A stretch of 8,466 nt of DNA from JdFR-22 sp964534325 (GCA_964534325.1 CAZHOR010000038.1:1-8466), one strand, 5' to 3'; positions 1 through 5,935 are shown, counted from the stretch's first letter. Notes: a model not told the origin generated them from the sequence alone. Translations and numbers: made by a program.

Positions 1-56
1 ACGCAATTCATCTCACAGAGTAAACTCTGGAGATTTCTTGCTCATAAACTTAAGAT

Positions 57-1277
57 CTAGGGTGTGATTCCCTCTTCCAACATAATTTCTTTTATCAAGT
101 CTTTCATTTTTTCCTTCATGAAGTCCTGGAGGTTGTCGTCCATAACTGCTTCTACTATTTCATCTTCACCAAATTCCTGAACAAGCTTGGTTTGATCTAA
201 GGCTGACTTACATCTCCAGCACCTATTTCTGTAGGGCTCATTTAACTCCTGACATATACTACATTTTACAGGAGTTAGTTTCTTTACATCAGTTTCTCTT
301 TCCTCATCGGTTATTAAATCAAACTCGGAAAGGATTCTCCTGTCTGTGTCTGAGTCTACCAGTTTGGCATACCTGCGTAAATGTTTTGATCCTGGGATAT
401 GCCCGCTTCTCTTACTCAACTGCTGTTCTGTTAGCACTACACTCCACATTGTAATGCTGGTGTGCCTAAAATTGTAAGGACTGAACCTCTTCCTTCTTTT
501 AATTTCAGATCTTTTGAAAAGCCTATCCAATACTCTGTTGTAAGCTGAGTTATCTATGGGAACAATTTCTCCTGTTTTTAATCTGTTTAAATCTATCCAC
601 ATTGGTGCTTCAGGAGAGTTTTTCATAGGGTGGACCTCCATCCATCTTGCGACGTAGGGTATGCTGAAGCTGAGGTGAGGATTTCTAAGGTAGGTCTTGC
701 TCCGGTTGATTTCTACTTTGATACCCCAGGAATCTCTAACAAAATTGCCGACAGTTAAGGTCAAAATTTCTTCTGGTCTACACCCTAAATCGAGATGGCA
801 CATAATCAAAGCAGGATCTCTCTCATTGGCTGCAACACCTATCAGCTTTAAAACTTCTTCAACTGTCAGTAAATCCTCTCTAGATAAATCATTATCCTTT
901 GGTTCTTTCCTCTTAATTCTGGAAGCCAATTGGTCTTTGCCAGTAAAAATAAGAAGATATCTCAGCGCCTTTTTGTATTCATTTACTGTGTTAAGCTTTA
1001 TATCTGAAAGCTCTAAATCTGCCAGAATTTCATCTATAGCGTATTCGTTTAGATTGTTTAGTTCAATTTCATTTTTCTTACAAATCAACCTTAATGACTG
1101 TAACTCTCTGTGAACTCTTGCAACACTCAAACCATTAGCTAAACGGTGGTTTTTATACTTAAGAATTAAGTTCTTATTGTTTTCAGAGATTTCACTCTCC
1201 TTTAGGAGTTCAATCTCGCGACTAAGCCTTTTTTTGTAGTCAATAGATCTCCATTGAGCCGAATTGGCCTCTTGCAT
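57..1277 (-). CDS. Archaeal tyrosine recombinase (integrase) with C-terminal zinc ribbon
   Basis: Probable site-specific integrase that recombines an element with the adjacent tRNA-Asp gene. With the start at 1277 the product is 406 residues. An N-terminal helical core-binding region (about 10-120) is followed by the catalytic domain: Arg167 in GCRPEEIL, Lys194 in NRSKT, a Y-x-x-R box (Tyr268, Arg271 in PYNFRHT) in place of the usual H-x-x-R, His293 in SGH, and the nucleophile Tyr303 in LRRYAKL. Y-x-x-R is known from pNOB8-type archaeal integrases. A Cys4 zinc ribbon (Cys339, 342, 353, 356) and an acidic/basic helical tail follow. The frame stays open to an ATG at 1424 inside the tRNA (455 residues). 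I prefer ATG 1277: the upstream 49 codons are tRNA, tRNA intron and linker, the conserved fold starts after 1277, and a TATA-like box lies about 26 bp upstream. The gene is visibly more AT-rich than the window's middle, consistent with transfer. All catalytic residues are present, so it is probably functional. Confidence 0.9.
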   Translation of the reverse strand: MQEANSAQWRSIDYKKRLSREIELLKESEISENNKNLILKYKNHRLANGLSVARVHRELQSLRLICKKNEIELNNLNEYAIDEILADLELSDIKLNTVNEYKKALRYLLIFTGKDQLASRIKRKEPKDNDLSREDLLTVEEVLKLIGVAANERDPALIMCHLDLGCRPEEILTLTVGNFVRDSWGIKVEINRSKTYLRNPHLSFSIPYVARWMEVHPMKNSPEAPMWIDLNRLKTGEIVPIDNSAYNRVLDRLFKRSEIKRRKRFSPYNFRHTSITMWSVVLTEQQLSKRSGHIPGSKHLRRYAKLVDSDTDRRILSEFDLITDEERETDVKKLTPVKCSICQELNEPYRNRCWRCKSALDQTKLVQEFGEDEIVEAVMDDNLQDFMKEKMKDLIKEIMLEEGITP

Positions 1278-1299
1278 ACTAATCTTTTTGTTAGAAGAG

Positions 1300-1307
1300 C
1301 TATTTAA
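1300..1307 (-). promoter_or_regulatory. TATA-like box for the integrase
   Basis: TTAAATAG on the minus strand, centred about 26 bp upstream of ATG 1277 and preceded by a purine-rich AGAAG that could act as the BRE. The spacing fits leaderless transcription starting at or near the ATG and is the main argument for choosing that start over the one inside the tRNA. No Shine-Dalgarno is seen there, which also fits. Assigned by spacing and composition only. Confidence 0.4.
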
Positions 1308-1348
1308 CTTCTCTAAATTTGCTTCCGTGCTTTTAACGCCTGAATTTA

Positions 1349-1383
1349 CGCCCGGGCCGGGATTTGAACCCGAGTCGCGGGCT
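1349..1383 (-). other. Candidate integration attachment site (tRNA-Asp 3' half)
   Basis: The 3' exon of the tRNA lies between the 5' half of the gene and the integrase. Tyrosine recombinases that target tRNA genes normally carry a copy of the tRNA 3' end in the element, so integration restores the gene and leaves a second copy at the far end. The element would then run leftwards from about 1348 beyond base 1. The exact crossover core cannot be defined because the other copy is not in the window. Confidence 0.5.
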
Positions 1384-1410
1384 AACTGCAGTGCTGTGTT
1401 ATTTGCACTT
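1384..1410 (-). other. tRNA-Asp intron at position 37/38 with a canonical bulge-helix-bulge
   Basis: The 27-nt insertion lies between tRNA positions 37 and 38. The precursor folds into a textbook archaeal splicing motif. Outer helix: the 5-bp anticodon stem. Then a 3-nt bulge TTA (1385-1383), a 4-bp central helix CTGT (1416-1413) with GCAG (1389-1386, one G-U pair), and a second 3-nt bulge CGA (1412-1410). Inside is a 5-bp intron helix AGTGC (1409-1405) with GCACT (1394-1390) and a 10-nt loop. Cutting after the second base of each bulge removes exactly these 27 nt and leaves a normal seven-base anticodon loop. The archaeal splicing endonuclease is the expected enzyme. Confidence 0.92.
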
Positions 1411-1484
1411 CGACAGGCCCGCATGATGGCCGGACTACACTACCCGGGCATGTGATAAGTGAGCATTTATTATCCAAGCGGAGT

Positions 1485-1493
1485 TAATTTAAA
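1485..1493 (-). promoter_or_regulatory. TATA-like box for tRNA-Asp
   Basis: TTTAAATTA on the minus strand, about 40 bp upstream of the mature tRNA 5' end. That would place transcription start roughly 14 nt before the tRNA, leaving a short leader for RNase P. A second A/T stretch (ATAATAAA, 1466-1473) is closer and is the alternative. The 136-bp gap also holds the promoter of the divergent permease gene and a weak 5-bp inverted repeat (TCACC 1521-1525 / GGTGA 1535-1539). Confidence 0.35.
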
Positions 1494-1557
1494 TTTTACG
1501 ATGCCCCATATTTGATTTGATCACCTTCTCATCTGGTGACCTCTTTTCATCACTAAG

Positions 1558-1565
1558 TTTTTAAA
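1558..1565 (+). promoter_or_regulatory. TATA-like box for the DUF401-type permease
   Basis: TTTTTAAA centred about 24 bp before ATG 1586, the spacing expected of a leaderless or nearly leaderless archaeal transcript. No clear Shine-Dalgarno lies between it and the ATG. Confidence 0.45.
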
Positions 1566-1585
1566 CCACTGGTAGACGGAAAGCC

Positions 1586-2776
1586 ATGGATCCGGCTTTA
1601 TCTCTCATCATTTCCATACTCCTCATTCTTTTGCTCATCAGGTTAAATATTAACATTAGTATATCCGTTCTGTGCGGTGCAGCTGTACTGGGTTTCCTCA
1701 CCATTGGCCAGGAAGTGTTCTACCACATGATCGAGACTTCTTCTTCTCTCGAAACCCTCAGACTTGTTGCCCTGGTCCTGGCAGCCTTTACCCTGGGCTA
1801 CTCAATGGAGTACTTCCAGCTGCTGGAGGATCTGACCGCTGCTGCCTCCAGGATGGTGGGGAAGCTGAGCGTTCCTATTCTACCTTCTGTAGTGGGTTTT
1901 TTGCCCATGCCTGGTGGCGCCCTCCTTTCTGCAGTAATGCTAAAGAAGCCTGTAAGCCTGTACAACATCCCTGGAGATGTAGCCACATACATTAATTACT
2001 GGTTCAGGCATTTCTGGATACCCATCTGGCCCCTATACCCCAGCTTCATTATTGCTGCTGCCGTGGTGGAAGCCGAGTACACTCAATTCATACTCTCTAC
2101 ATACCCCATAACTCTGGGAGCCATTGTGGGGGGCATATTGTTCATCAGAATAGGTAAAGCAGGCAATCCAACCGTGAACAAGCAGGACCTCTTACTCGTC
2201 GCCAAGTCCATATACCCCATCTTGCTGGTAGCTTTCCTCACCCTTATCTTCAAGATAGATCTCCTCTACACCATTCTCTTATCCCTGGCCATTCTGTATG
2301 TTCAGAATAGAGCGTCTTTTGGAGATGTATCCAAAATACTTCGCAAGACCATCGACTACAAGATAGTCATACTCATATTCGCCGTCATGATCTACAAAGA
2401 CCTTATAGGGACTACAGGGGCTGCCGAAGTGTTCTTTGGGCACCTTCAGGCCTATAATTTCCCTATTTTTGTTGCTGCTTTCCTTTTATCCTTCATAGTT
2501 GGTTTTGCCACGGGTATCGAGCTCAGCTACGCTTCTGTGGCTATGCCCATGCTGACCATGTTCACCGGCACGGCGGCTGGTATCATACCTCAGAACCTCA
2601 TGCTGGTGTTCGGGGCAGGGTTCTTGGGCGTCATGATGTCACCCCTTCACCTGTGTCTTGTTCTTACAGCTGATTACTTTAATGCGAGATTGAACAGCGT
2701 TTACCGATACCTTGCACCCGTTTTTACCATCTGTTTCCTTTTCATAGCGATATTCTTCATTATGTACAATCTGTAG
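1586..2776 (+). CDS. DUF401-family multispanning membrane protein (predicted permease)
   Basis: A 396-residue, very hydrophobic protein with about ten predicted membrane segments and short loops, so it sits in the cytoplasmic membrane. Segments that stand out are GFLPMPGGALLSAVML (104-119), NYWFRHFWIPIWPLYP (137-152), GFATGIELSYASVAMP (306-321) and MSPLHLCLVLTADYF (351-365). The two halves each carry a glycine/proline-broken segment, as in secondary transporters of the ion-transporter type. I recognise the PMPGG-containing pattern and overall length as the archaeal/bacterial DUF401 (COG1906) family. Its substrate is not established to my knowledge. The start is supported by the TATA-like box spacing. 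It is transcribed away from the tRNA, with a membrane protein gene 44 bp downstream that has its own A/T-rich promoter region. Confidence 0.85.
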   Translation: MDPALSLIISILLILLLIRLNINISISVLCGAAVLGFLTIGQEVFYHMIETSSSLETLRLVALVLAAFTLGYSMEYFQLLEDLTAAASRMVGKLSVPILPSVVGFLPMPGGALLSAVMLKKPVSLYNIPGDVATYINYWFRHFWIPIWPLYPSFIIAAAVVEAEYTQFILSTYPITLGAIVGGILFIRIGKAGNPTVNKQDLLLVAKSIYPILLVAFLTLIFKIDLLYTILLSLAILYVQNRASFGDVSKILRKTIDYKIVILIFAVMIYKDLIGTTGAAEVFFGHLQAYNFPIFVAAFLLSFIVGFATGIELSYASVAMPMLTMFTGTAAGIIPQNLMLVFGAGFLGVMMSPLHLCLVLTADYFNARLNSVYRYLAPVFTICFLFIAIFFIMYNL

Positions 2777-2790
2777 TGCGGTGGAAAAAG

Positions 2791-2809
2791 TAATATTATC
2801 TTTATATTA
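2791..2809 (+). promoter_or_regulatory. A/T-rich core promoter for the 2821 membrane protein
   Basis: TAATATTAT (2791-2799) is centred about 26 bp upstream of ATG 2821, with a second A/T box, TTTATATTA (2801-2809), closer in. The first has the right distance for a leaderless start. No Shine-Dalgarno precedes the ATG. The gene may also be reached by readthrough from the permease gene. Confidence 0.4.
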
Positions 2810-2820
2810 ACCGAAAATAG

Positions 2821-3393
2821 ATGTTCTCCATCCATTACGGGGTCTACCTGTTCATAATCGCCACAACATTAGCCATTCTGGAGATCCAGATAGAAAGTAA
2901 AGCTGGCTGGGCAAAAAACCTTCCCTGCTGGAGACCCGACCCCCAATCACTGGTCTCCAGGGTTTATGGCTTCTTTATGGAGGGGAAGGAGCTCACCGGA
3001 TATCATCTGGCGATATTCGCCCTCGTTCTGGTTGTAGTTCACTTCCCATTCGCAGCAGGTGTGGATTGGAGTTTGAGGGAAGAGATAGAGGCAATTTCAG
3101 CTTACCTTCTGCTGGGAATCTTTTGGGATTATCTGTGGTTCGTATGGAATCCTCATTACGGAATAAAACAGTTCAGCCCCCAATATGTTGGATGGCACCA
3201 GAAGTGGATAGGTCCACTACCCAGAGGATATTTTGTGGGAGTCGGGCTGTCTCTGGGTCTGACCGGTCTAGCCGTGCCGTTTATAGATTTTGTGCTGATG
3301 ATTAACTGGTTCAAGGTGTTCGTCATCCTTCTGGCCCTTACCTTCGCTAGCAGTTTTATCTCCATTATATGGGGTGCTGTTGATTCAAGCTAA
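2821..3393 (+). CDS. Unrecognised five-helix integral membrane protein
   Basis: The 190-residue product has about five hydrophobic segments (roughly 6-22, 61-78, 90-109, 137-158, 164-186). I do not recognise a named family. Two loops look conserved in character. One follows helix 1, with charged and aromatic residues around ESKAGWAKNLPCWR (25-38). The other lies between helices 3 and 4 and is rich in H, W, Y and P (WNPHYGIKQFSPQY, 109-122, then GWHQKWIGPLPRGY). Acidic residues sit at the end of helix 1 (Glu21, Glu25), and Trp/Asp are in helix 3 (FWDYLWF). These polar residues in helices could bind a ligand or metal, but that is inference. It follows the DUF401-type permease on the same strand, so a shared membrane function is possible. 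There is no signal peptide apart from the first helix. Confidence 0.75.
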   Translation: MFSIHYGVYLFIIATTLAILEIQIESKAGWAKNLPCWRPDPQSLVSRVYGFFMEGKELTGYHLAIFALVLVVVHFPFAAGVDWSLREEIEAISAYLLLGIFWDYLWFVWNPHYGIKQFSPQYVGWHQKWIGPLPRGYFVGVGLSLGLTGLAVPFIDFVLMINWFKVFVILLALTFASSFISIIWGAVDSS

Positions 3394-3429
3394 GAAGCCG
3401 ATTACCGTTTTAATGACTTCAGATCGTCT

Positions 3430-3613
3430 TTTTCTCTGTTTTCAATCTAAATTCAATTTCAATTTTTATATTTAATTTAATATGAGTTTAGTTCCTTATT
3501 CGTTAGTTCATTGTAGTTGCGAAGTTATAGATTTTCTCTGTTTTATTGAACTCTAAATCAGCAATCGATTGAGTTGGTACAATTTTACGTAACCCGTTGT
3601 TTCCCTGTTTTCA
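3430..3613 (+). repeat. Three spaced copies of a T-rich motif TTTCYCTGTTTT in a non-coding leader region
   Basis: The 292-bp gap between 3393 and 3686 has no convincing gene. It holds TTTTCTCTGTTTT at 3430-3442, the identical 13-mer at 3532-3544, and a near copy, TTTCCCTGTTTTCA, at 3600-3613 (13 of 14 matches with 3431-3444). All lie on the same strand, about 102 and 67 bp apart. The first copy sits just after the membrane protein stop and could be its T-rich terminator. The others lie upstream of the small gene at 3686. A strong A/T box, TTTTTATATTTAA (3463-3475), has no clear gene at the expected distance. The region may carry regulatory sites or a short untranslated RNA, but low complexity is a simpler explanation. 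Confidence 0.4.
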
Positions 3614-3628
3614 CCTAATTTTTCGCTA

Positions 3629-3637
3629 TGTTTAATT
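3629..3637 (+). promoter_or_regulatory. TATA-like box for the 3686 small gene
   Basis: GTTTAATTT would place transcription start around 3660, giving a leader of about 26 nt that contains the Shine-Dalgarno at 3673. The stronger A/T box at 3463-3475 is the alternative and would give a leader near 190 nt. Confidence 0.3.
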
Positions 3638-3672
3638 TCACGGAAAACTGTAGTAATTTTTAGAGAAATTAA

Positions 3673-3678
3673 GGGGTG
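3673..3678 (+). promoter_or_regulatory. Shine-Dalgarno for the 3686 small gene
   Basis: GGGGTG, 7 nt before ATG 3686, is partly complementary to the 16S 3' end (GGTG of GGAGGTGA). It selects this ATG over the in-frame ATG two codons later. It shows this gene has a leader, unlike the several genes here that look leaderless. Confidence 0.5.
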
Positions 3679-3685
3679 TTTTATA

Positions 3686-3931
3686 ATGGATATGAAACAA
3701 AAGGTGATTGACAGCTTTAAGATGGAATGTGAAGCGGAAAAGAAGAAAGTAGAGAAGCAGATGAGTGATTTGGCCAAGAAATTGAACGTTAAAGAGGATG
3801 AAGTTTCCAAGACCGTTCAGGAACTGGTTGATGACGGTTATCTGGAGTACACCAAAATAAAGACCGTTTGCCCCGTGGTTAATCCCAAGACGCGAGAGAT
3901 GTGGGGAGCAGAAGCCGAATACTGGGGCTGA
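3686..3931 (+). CDS. Small charged protein with a winged-helix-like segment, function unknown
   Basis: The 81-residue product starts with a highly charged amphipathic helix (about 1-27, rich in K and E) that could form a coiled coil or dimer contact. Next comes a segment resembling a winged helix-turn-helix: MSDLAKKLNVKEDEVSKTVQEL (26-47) reads as helix-turn-recognition helix, and DDGYLEYTKIKT (49-60) as the wing. The tail, VCPVVNPKTREMWGAEAEYWG, ends in aromatics. Two cysteines (15, 62) are too few for an obvious metal site. The gene is monocistronic, with a clear Shine-Dalgarno, a long A/T-rich upstream region and its own terminator. A DNA-binding regulator is the best guess. I cannot name the family, and a non-DNA-binding small protein is possible. 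Confidence 0.7.
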   Translation: MDMKQKVIDSFKMECEAEKKKVEKQMSDLAKKLNVKEDEVSKTVQELVDDGYLEYTKIKTVCPVVNPKTREMWGAEAEYWG

Positions 3932-3950
3932 ATTCTATATATAGGTTATA

Positions 3951-3993
3951 GGGGGTTAAAAAACCGCGTAAGCTAAAAACCCCTTTTTATTTT
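3951..3993 (+). terminator. Hairpin and T-tract terminator after the 3686 gene
   Basis: GGGGTT (3952-3957) can pair with AACCCC (3978-3983) across a 20-nt loop, followed at once by TTTTTATTTT (3984-3993). It starts about 20 bp after the stop codon at 3931. Archaeal termination depends mainly on the T tract, which is strong here. A 10-bp palindrome, CTATATATAG (3935-3944), precedes it. Confidence 0.6.
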
Positions 3994-4022
3994 AAAACAT
4001 TATATCCTGTTCAACTGTTCAC

Positions 4023-4079
4023 CAAAAAATCCAATAAAAAGTTGAGCAAAAAACAAAGTTATTGAGCAAGAGTTTTTTG
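4023..4079 (-). terminator. Terminator after the 4095 winged-helix gene
   Basis: On the minus strand CAAAAAAC (4079-4072) and GTTTTTTG (4054-4047) form an 8-bp A/T stem around a 17-nt loop. T-rich stretches follow down to 4023 (CTTTTTATTGGATTTTTTGG). It starts 15 bp past the stop. Together with the terminator at 3951 it insulates the two convergent genes. TTGAGCAA occurs twice here (4042-4049, 4062-4069), without obvious meaning. Confidence 0.5.
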
Positions 4080-4094
4080 GAACGTGTTAGCTGG

Positions 4095-4352
4095 TTATCC
4101 TGCTTCCAGAAGCTCCACACCATCGTCTGTCAGCTTCACCTGGTCGCCCTCTTCGGTGGCGAAACCCTCCTTTATCAGCCAGTCGAGATTGAATTTGAGC
4201 TGGAAGTCGCTCAGATTCAATTCGTTCTTTAGCTCTTCCCTGGTTTTCCCGAAAACTCCGATCGAGGCGACTATTTTTCTCCTGAGGGGGCTCATGGAGG
4301 CTTTAAACAACCTCTCATGGTGTTCTTTATCTCTAACTTTTTCTTCAGCCAT
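4095..4352 (-). CDS. Small winged helix-turn-helix protein (ArsR-like fold)
   Basis: An 85-residue predicted DNA-binding protein. After a charged start it reads HERLFKASMSPLRRKIVASI (12-31), matching the ArsR-type opening in which a helix carries PLRRxI. Then come FGKTREELKNELNLSDFQLKFNLDWLIKEGF (34-64) as helix-turn-recognition helix, and EEGDQVKLTDDG (67-78) as the wing. No cysteine metal site is present, so it is not a classical metal sensor. It is essentially just the wHTH domain. A good Shine-Dalgarno (AGGAGGGA, 8 nt before ATG 4352) fixes the start. It lies 56 bp downstream of the DHH nuclease gene on the same strand and could be co-transcribed, though a TATA-like box in the gap suggests separate expression. 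Its target is unknown. Confidence 0.82.
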   Translation of the reverse strand: MAEEKVRDKEHHERLFKASMSPLRRKIVASIGVFGKTREELKNELNLSDFQLKFNLDWLIKEGFATEEGDQVKLTDDGVELLEAG

Positions 4353-4360
4353 TGGTTTGA

Positions 4361-4368
4361 TCCCTCCT
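4361..4368 (-). promoter_or_regulatory. Strong Shine-Dalgarno for the 4095 winged-helix gene
   Basis: AGGAGGGA on the minus strand, 8 nt before ATG 4352, nearly matches the full anti-SD complement. It is the strongest ribosome site in the window and decides this start. Confidence 0.75.
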
Positions 4369-4397
4369 ATAAGTTAGATAACTCTTTCGAATATCAT

Positions 4398-4405
4398 CAT
4401 ATATG
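4398..4405 (-). promoter_or_regulatory. TATA-like box between the DHH and winged-helix genes
   Basis: CATATATG on the minus strand, ending next to the DHH gene's stop codon at 4409. Initiation would fall near 4375 and give a leader of about 23 nt carrying the Shine-Dalgarno. This supports independent transcription of the small regulator, although readthrough from the upstream gene is also possible. Confidence 0.35.
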
Positions 4406-4408
4406 CCG

Positions 4409-5797
4409 TTACCGGTTGCTCATCTGGTTCGCCAGAACGTTATCAAGTTCTTTTATGAACTCTGATTCAGTGCCCTGAGGTATGGTGGCTCCCGCTGCTA
4501 TTGAGTGTCCACCTCCCACACCACCTACTTTTGCCGATGCAGACTTGAGAGCGTTGGCCAGATGGACTCCCCTCCGCAATAATTTTTGGGTAGCCCTTGC
4601 AGAGACCTTGATCCCGTCATCCTTGTTGGCGAAGGCGATGATGGGTTTGTTCAGGTTGGCTTTGGAGAAACACATTCCGGCCACGATACCTACGATAGTG
4701 TCCAGGATCTTGTCTTCAGCATGGAAGTACTGCACATTATCCAGCTCTACTATACCTATCTCGTCCACCAGCCTGATCCCGTCGGAAAGGTTCCTCCTGT
4801 GGTTGAGGAGGAGTTCTCTGGCTTTACTTAAAGCCTTACCTCTATCACCCTGACAGACCTCCAAACCCGTCATGTAATGCCCATATCTTGCTGTGGCGTT
4901 CAATAGAGTGGAGAACTCCGTAGCGTCCCTCAATTCGGTCCCCTCTTCTTCCTGATTGAGTATGTAGGTCTCCCCCACTATCTTCTTTATCAGGGGGAGA
5001 GGAAAATTGGAGTAGATGCAGGTTTTCACCATCTCCGAGATAAGCAGCGATTTCTGCTCTTGAGTAAGGTCTATCCACTTCAACCACTTATCCCCATTCT
5101 TGGGGGGTACGCCAGCCCTCTCCATGAACTCCAGGGCTGCTTTTTCGTTGCCGCTGATCCCGGGGAGGAAAGGGTCGTAGGTGTACTCCAGCATCTTGTA
5201 CACGGGCCTTGTCTGCTTGCCGAACAGCCTCAAGTCCCTCACAGGAGTAACAAAACCGTCATTAGCTCCATTCATCAATATGTCCCTATTGAGCCCCACC
5301 AGTTCTCCATTTCTTGCGTCCTGAAGGTCTCCAATTGCCCCTGTGATGGCTAGAGGGAGGAGATCGTAATTCAGTCCCATTTGAACAGCCACAAGATAAG
5401 TTGTGGTAGCTCCACTTATCTCATGAGAGCCGTCAATACCAAAGTCATGGGGGTTGAGCTGGAAGGATGATCTATCCTGAGGTATGTGGTGATCCGTTAT
5501 ACAATAATCCAGCCCATTCTCTCCTATCAGGTCAAGTTGACCGCTGCCCAGATCTGTAAACCACACGAAGCAGTTCTTATCCTTTATTTCCTTCATGTAG
5601 GTCTCTTCGAGCTGTTTGACAAAAATGATATCGTTCTCAATTCCAGACCTCTCCAGAGCCTCTTTGGCGATAGAACCGGAAGTGATGCCGTCAGCATCGA
5701 TATGAGTTACTATAAGGACTCTATCCTGCTTTCGAATACTGCTGGCAATTTTATGGGCTCTGGTCAGAATATCTTTCGACTGCTCACAGGACAGCAT
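4409..5797 (-). CDS. DHH-family phosphoesterase, archaeal RecJ/GAN-like single-strand nuclease
   Basis: The 462-residue product has the DHH catalytic domain followed by a DHHA1 domain. Metal-binding motifs are in order: HIDADG (32-37), Asp82 in FTDLGSG, Asp102-His103-His104 in ITDHHIP, and Asp157 in GAIGDLQD. The C-terminal GGVGGGHSIAAGATIP (425-440) is the DHHA1 substrate-binding loop. All expected Asp/His residues are present, so a Mn/Mg-dependent hydrolase is expected. Length and layout fit archaeal RecJ homologues, some of which (GAN) bind the GINS replisome complex and act as 5'-3' single-strand exonucleases. Whether this one is GAN or another RecJ-like paralogue cannot be told from the sequence alone. 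Motif I reads HIDADG where bacterial RecJ usually has DHDADG. It is preceded by an A/T box and a weak AAGGGG Shine-Dalgarno. Confidence 0.92.
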   Translation of the reverse strand: MLSCEQSKDILTRAHKIASSIRKQDRVLIVTHIDADGITSGSIAKEALERSGIENDIIFVKQLEETYMKEIKDKNCFVWFTDLGSGQLDLIGENGLDYCITDHHIPQDRSSFQLNPHDFGIDGSHEISGATTTYLVAVQMGLNYDLLPLAITGAIGDLQDARNGELVGLNRDILMNGANDGFVTPVRDLRLFGKQTRPVYKMLEYTYDPFLPGISGNEKAALEFMERAGVPPKNGDKWLKWIDLTQEQKSLLISEMVKTCIYSNFPLPLIKKIVGETYILNQEEEGTELRDATEFSTLLNATARYGHYMTGLEVCQGDRGKALSKARELLLNHRRNLSDGIRLVDEIGIVELDNVQYFHAEDKILDTIVGIVAGMCFSKANLNKPIIAFANKDDGIKVSARATQKLLRRGVHLANALKSASAKVGGVGGGHSIAAGATIPQGTESEFIKELDNVLANQMSNR

Positions 5798-5823
5798 TTA
5801 TACCCCTTAGCAAACTCGGTGAG

Positions 5824-5835
5824 ATTAATTAAATA
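5824..5835 (-). promoter_or_regulatory. TATA-like box for the DHH nuclease gene
   Basis: TATTTAATTAAT on the minus strand, centred about 32 bp upstream of ATG 5797. Initiation would fall only a few bases before the ATG, so the AAGGGG at 5803-5808 would be at most partly in the leader. The 138-bp gap to the upstream SDR gene and this box suggest the DHH gene has its own promoter. Confidence 0.4.
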
Positions 5836-5935
5836 GATTGCGACTGAAGTGAAAGTCTTTAGGTGACTTAGAGGATACACAGGAAATATTAGAATGAATG
5901 GTTGTCTCTTTGAGCGTTGGTGGTTGACAGGTCAT

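Larger units (their letters stand above)
1349..1449 (-). tRNA. tRNA-Asp (anticodon GUC) with a 27-nt intron
   Basis: A full cloverleaf can be drawn by hand on the minus strand. The acceptor GCCCGGG (1449-1443) pairs with CCCGGGC (1356-1350), with discriminator G at 1349. The D arm is GTGT with GG in its loop. The anticodon stem CGGGC (1421-1417) pairs with GCCCG (1382-1378). The T stem is TCGGG/CCCGG with loop TTCAAAT. After intron removal the anticodon loop is CTGTCGA, giving GTC at 34-36. Discriminator G and the GCCCGGG acceptor fit archaeal tRNA-Asp. No 3' CCA is encoded, as is common in archaea. The integrase gene begins about 70 bp after its 3' end in the same orientation, so this tRNA is the likely integration target and appears intact. 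Confidence 0.95.

Noticed and set aside
1548..1554. C-box-like GTGATGA on the minus strand, suggesting a C/D box sRNA upstream of the tRNA.
   Set aside because: No D box (CTGA) follows within about 60 nt, and no D'/C' pair could be set with it.
3482..3556. A 24-codon plus-strand reading frame in the leader region before the 3686 gene.
   Set aside because: It is short and has no Shine-Dalgarno, its A/T box is only about 14 bp upstream, and its composition is like the surrounding non-coding sequence.
3430..3613. The T-rich repeats as a CRISPR array or integron-like repeat.
   Set aside because: There are only three short copies, unequal spacing and no palindromic repeat, and no cas gene lies nearby.
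3553..3810. An 85-codon minus-strand frame overlapping the leader and the start of the 3686 gene.
   Set aside because: It lies opposite a better-supported gene, its sequence looks like the low-complexity reverse of a charged protein, and it has no promoter or Shine-Dalgarno of its own.
5060..5353. Long antisense frames inside the DHH, SDR, permease and integrase genes.
   Set aside because: The genes they overlap have complete family motifs. The antisense products have no recognisable pattern and no start signals.
5853..5869. Inverted repeat AAGTC/GACTT upstream of the DHH gene's TATA box.
   Set aside because: Only 5 bp per arm with a 7-bp spacer, which is easily chance, and no second copy was seen elsewhere.
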